A program made the translations under genes and the position numbers. The notes under the pieces are model-generated. The model was not told where the DNA came from. It saw only the letters and a program-made list of their open reading frames with translations, and made no database searches. This document shows positions 52,211 through 54,265 of a DNA stretch of 54,265 nt, piece after piece (position 1 is the stretch's first letter; every line of letters begins with the position of its first letter). Origin of the DNA: Bacilli bacterium (GTDB taxonomy: Bacteria > Bacillota_I > Bacilli_A > RF39 > UBA660); NCBI GenBank assembly GCA_016295795.1, contig JAEDKN010000006.1:1-54265 (forward strand), in the 5' to 3' direction.

Positions 52211-52318
52211 AATAAAATTACTACGATACATTAAATAAAATGTATTTAGTAAATTAATGTTTGATAATTCATAAAATAAAGTTGCATTCATATGCTTAAA
52301 TAAAAGGGGGTAATAAAT

Positions 52319-52438
52319 GTGAATAAAACGTTGAATATTAATTTATATTATAAAGATGATGGAGAAAACATAATAGATGTATTGATGAAAGATTTTAATG
52401 ATTTTTTGAATGATTATATAAAAAAAGTATTAAAATAA
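52319..52438 (+). CDS. 39-residue ORF upstream of the recombinase
   Basis: GTG start after AAAAGGGGG, stop TAA. Sequence is acidic in the middle, helical at the end (DVLMKDFNDFLNDYIKKVLK). Small proteins in this position are common in serine-recombinase elements and may act as directionality factors or be of unknown role. No family recognised. An ATG-TGA lies just before the GTG. Confidence 0.5.
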   Translation: MNKTLNINLYYKDDGENIIDVLMKDFNDFLNDYIKKVLK

Positions 52439-52455
52439 CAAATTTTGGATTCATT

Positions 52456-52482
52456 TTGACTGATTAAGCGGTATAATATAAT
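52456..52482 (+). promoter_or_regulatory. Possible promoter of the recombinase
   Basis: TTGACT, 15-bp spacer, TATAAT. The spacer is short, so strength is doubtful. Confidence 0.35.
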
Positions 52483-52511
52483 TACACGTTAATTGATTAA
52501 AAAGTCAATGG

Positions 52512-52533
52512 GATCCTCAAGAAAAGGAGGATT
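52512..52533 (+). promoter_or_regulatory. Hairpin hiding the recombinase ribosome site
   Basis: ATCCTC (52513-52518) pairs exactly with GAGGAT (52527-52532), covering most of the AAGGAGG site 3 bases before the ATG. Likely lowers translation of the recombinase. Confidence 0.55.
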
Positions 52534-54177
52534 ATGAATTACGATTGTTCTAATTATGGTGCAACATTAAAGGATTACAAACCTGACGAAATAGCTAAAT
52601 ATATTAGATTATCATTGGCTGATGAAGTAGGAGCAAGTGATGAAAGTGAGAGTGTTACTAATCAGAGAAGGTTAATGAATGAATTTATTACTAGAAATGG
52701 TAATATAGGAGAAAAGTGTAGAGAGTTTATAGATGATGGCGTTAGTGGTACTAATTTTGATAGACCAGGTTGGAAAGAATTACAAGAAGCTATGGAAAGT
52801 GGAACTATTAAAGTTGTTATTACTAAAAGTTTATCAAGACTTGGTAGAAGTAATTTTGAATGTAGTTACTACCTAGATTGTTATTTTCCTGATAATAATA
52901 TTAGATATATAGCGATACAAGAACAAATAGACACAGGTAATTCAGAAAATTCAAATAATGAATATGCGGCATTAAATAACTTTATAAATGAAAAATATTC
53001 TAGGGATTTATCAAAGAATATTAGAAGGGTATATAAAATTAAACAATTTGCTGGAGAATATATGGGTGGTATTCCAGTATTTGGATATATTAAAGCTCCA
53101 AATGACAAGCATAAGTTAATTATAGATGAAGAAGCTGCCGATATAGTAAGAAAAGTATTTAGTTTATATTTAGAATTACAATCACAAAGTGCAGTTATGA
53201 AAAGATTGAGTGAGGAAAAGGTTCCTATTCCAGAAGTTTATAAAAAGACTAGACGTGGATTGAAAGCACAATTTCCTTATGAATGGAATTATCACACAAT
53301 TAGAAGTATGTTAAGAAACAGAATGTATGTTGGTGATATGGTGCAAAATGTTCATACAAAAAAGAGTTTTAGAGAAAAGAAAATAATTAAAACAAACGGA
53401 GAAGATTGGATAATTGTTGAAGGAACGCACGAACCAATTATTGATAAAGATACTTTTGAAAGAGTACAAAATTTATTAGATGCAAACTATAGACAACCTA
53501 CACCTGAAAACATAAGAACTTTTAAAGGATTAATGTATTGTCATGAATGTGGACACAAAATAGGTGTTGGTAATCCAAAAAGAGATAATCGTCCTATTGA
53601 AAAGCAGTATGTTTACACCTATTGTAATTTCTACAGAAAAAATAGTGCTTATAATAAATGTACTCCACATACAATGAACTACAATAATTTAGAGGAAAAA
53701 CTATTAGATATTATTTCTAATGTATGTAAAAAATATATAGATTTAATTGGATATGAGGATGTAGTAGAAAAAAGGAAAAAGACTCTTTCAACATATACAG
53801 ACACATTAGAAAAGAAAATCGGTAAATTAGAAATTGATATTAAAAGTATTGACTTAAAAATTGAAAAATTATACATGGATAGACTAGATGATATAATCTC
53901 ACCAGATACTTATAAAAAATTAACAGATAAGTTTGAAGAACAGAAACAAAAGAAACAAAATGAAATTGATGAATTGAAAGTCACTGTTGAAGAATATCAA
54001 GAAAAAAACTCTGTTGAAGATTTATTAGAAACTCAGGAGATAGTAAAAGAATATCTTAAGACAAGAAAAAATCCACCAAGAGAGTTAATTCTTAAAATAG
54101 TAGATAAAATTGAAATACATCAAGACAAAACTGTTGACTTACATTTTAAACTAAAACAACTGAATCAAGTTGTTTAA
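52534..54177 (+). CDS. Large serine recombinase (integrase of the element)
   Basis: 547 residues. Resolvase catalytic domain with nucleophile Ser27 (YIRLSLADE), QRRLMNEFI, GVSGTNFDRPGW and KSLSRLGR; recombinase domain (about 170-300); zinc ribbon with CHECGHKIG (about 335) and a later C.FYRK...C; long coiled coil (about 410-500) that controls directionality. It recombines attP with attB without host factors. It ends 13 bases before the attR arm, as is typical for integrases next to their att site. Confidence 0.95.
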   Translation: MNYDCSNYGATLKDYKPDEIAKYIRLSLADEVGASDESESVTNQRRLMNEFITRNGNIGEKCREFIDDGVSGTNFDRPGWKELQEAMESGTIKVVITKSLSRLGRSNFECSYYLDCYFPDNNIRYIAIQEQIDTGNSENSNNEYAALNNFINEKYSRDLSKNIRRVYKIKQFAGEYMGGIPVFGYIKAPNDKHKLIIDEEAADIVRKVFSLYLELQSQSAVMKRLSEEKVPIPEVYKKTRRGLKAQFPYEWNYHTIRSMLRNRMYVGDMVQNVHTKKSFREKKIIKTNGEDWIIVEGTHEPIIDKDTFERVQNLLDANYRQPTPENIRTFKGLMYCHECGHKIGVGNPKRDNRPIEKQYVYTYCNFYRKNSAYNKCTPHTMNYNNLEEKLLDIISNVCKKYIDLIGYEDVVEKRKKTLSTYTDTLEKKIGKLEIDIKSIDLKIEKLYMDRLDDIISPDTYKKLTDKFEEQKQKKQNEIDELKVTVEEYQEKNSVEDLLETQEIVKEYLKTRKNPPRELILKIVDKIEIHQDKTVDLHFKLKQLNQVV

Positions 54178-54189
54178 AAAAGGCAAAAA

Positions 54190-54222
54190 GTTATCACCAA
54201 AAACCATCACTCATAATTTTAG
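54190..54222 (+). other. attR, right junction of the integrative element
   Basis: Element arm 54190-54210 with GTTATCACCA, shared core TCAT (54211-54214), then host sequence of the coat gene. Together with the left arm it rebuilds a symmetric attP. Confidence 0.85.
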
Positions 54223-54265
54223 AGGATATAGAGAAGATAATAAGATAGTTATAGAAGGAAGTTAT
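54212..54265 (+). pseudogene. cotE: Continuation of the CotE-like gene after the element (cut by window end)
   Basis: 18 open codons, HNFRGYREDNK then IVIEGSY, in the same frame as the 5' fragment when the element is removed. In Bacillus CotE the region after INH is KYDAEKVGKTVEIEGYYDINVW, matching in position and character. The 3' remainder lies outside the window. Confidence 0.8.

Larger units (their letters stand above)
41129..54212. mobile_element. 13.1-kb integrative element carrying a RiPP cluster, inserted in cotE
   Basis: Boundaries are set by the shared TCAT at 41128-41131 and 54211-54214 (distance 13,083 bp). Joining the flanks restores a CotE-like frame (GCWVINH + NFRGYRED...). 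Joining the element arms gives a 46-bp attP whose arms match as inverted repeats at 16 of 20 positions, centred on CA. The cargo is one operon of peptide-modifying enzymes, a convergent YcaO gene, a peptidase E gene, a 39-residue ORF and a large serine recombinase. No conjugation, replication or phage structural gene is present. Confidence 0.88.

Overview
The window looks like a chromosomal segment from an AT-rich, low-GC Gram-positive bacterium of class Bacilli, probably an uncultured gut lineage. Signs are Bacillus-like gene order (trhP1-trhP2...greA; tgt near a TIGR04086 protein; rpsU-yqeY; rlmN-prpC-prkC-rsgA-rpe), PASTA kinase, RNase J, a T-box leader, GatCAB in place of direct tRNA charging, and a CotE-like spore coat gene. 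TAA, TAG and TGA all end genes (TGA for example in yidD and rlmN), so the Mollicutes code is not used. No IS element, rRNA or CRISPR array was seen.

Layout. 1-1117: 3' end of a surface protein. 1209-9494: tRNA hydroxylation pair, dGTPase-like HD protein, greA, tgt and small membrane or hypothetical genes. 9489-14127, minus strand: a two-component system, then yidD, a ZnuA-like lipoprotein that has lost its metal ligands, and a coiled-coil protein. 14321-18909: membrane protein, rnc, an RNase J paralogue with a degenerate active site, rpsU, yqeY, tRNA-Thr, CarD-like regulator. 18995-26560: YfhO-like protein and the rlmN-prpC-prkC-rsgA-rpe operon. 26636-32702: cysteine desulfurase with two thiol-redox genes, amidotransferase-like hydrolase, tRNA-Thr, phosphodiesterase, polyprenyl synthase. 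32756-40858: tRNA-Ser, a two-domain GH25 gene broken by an in-frame TAA, a T-box with an AAC (Asn) specifier driving gatC-gatA-gatB-aspS plus a kinase-like gene, then tRNA-Asn and tRNA-Glu. This last block is a near-complete indirect Asn-tRNA pathway.

The most striking feature is a 13.1-kb integrative element, about 41129-54212, carrying a ribosomally made, modified peptide (RiPP) gene cluster. It interrupts a cotE-like spore coat gene. The first half of the coat gene is at 41003-41131 and its continuation, in the correct frame, is the last 54 bases of the window. Joining the two at a shared TCAT restores a CotE-like reading frame. The element-side flanks form a near-perfect inverted repeat when joined, as expected for attP of the large serine recombinase encoded at 52534-54177.

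The cargo is a methyltransferase, an aminotransferase-like enzyme, a B12-type radical SAM protein, two SPASM radical SAM proteins (one with an N-terminal PqqD-like recognition domain), a PEP-synthase-like ATP-grasp/phosphohistidine protein, a 40-residue peptide ending in CSDCC, a second small peptide, a convergent YcaO enzyme and a peptidase E homologue. A strong promoter followed by a candidate transcription attenuator precedes the operon. The combination of modifying enzymes, the tiny Cys-tailed precursor and the insertion in a sporulation gene make this the best candidate for an undescribed system.
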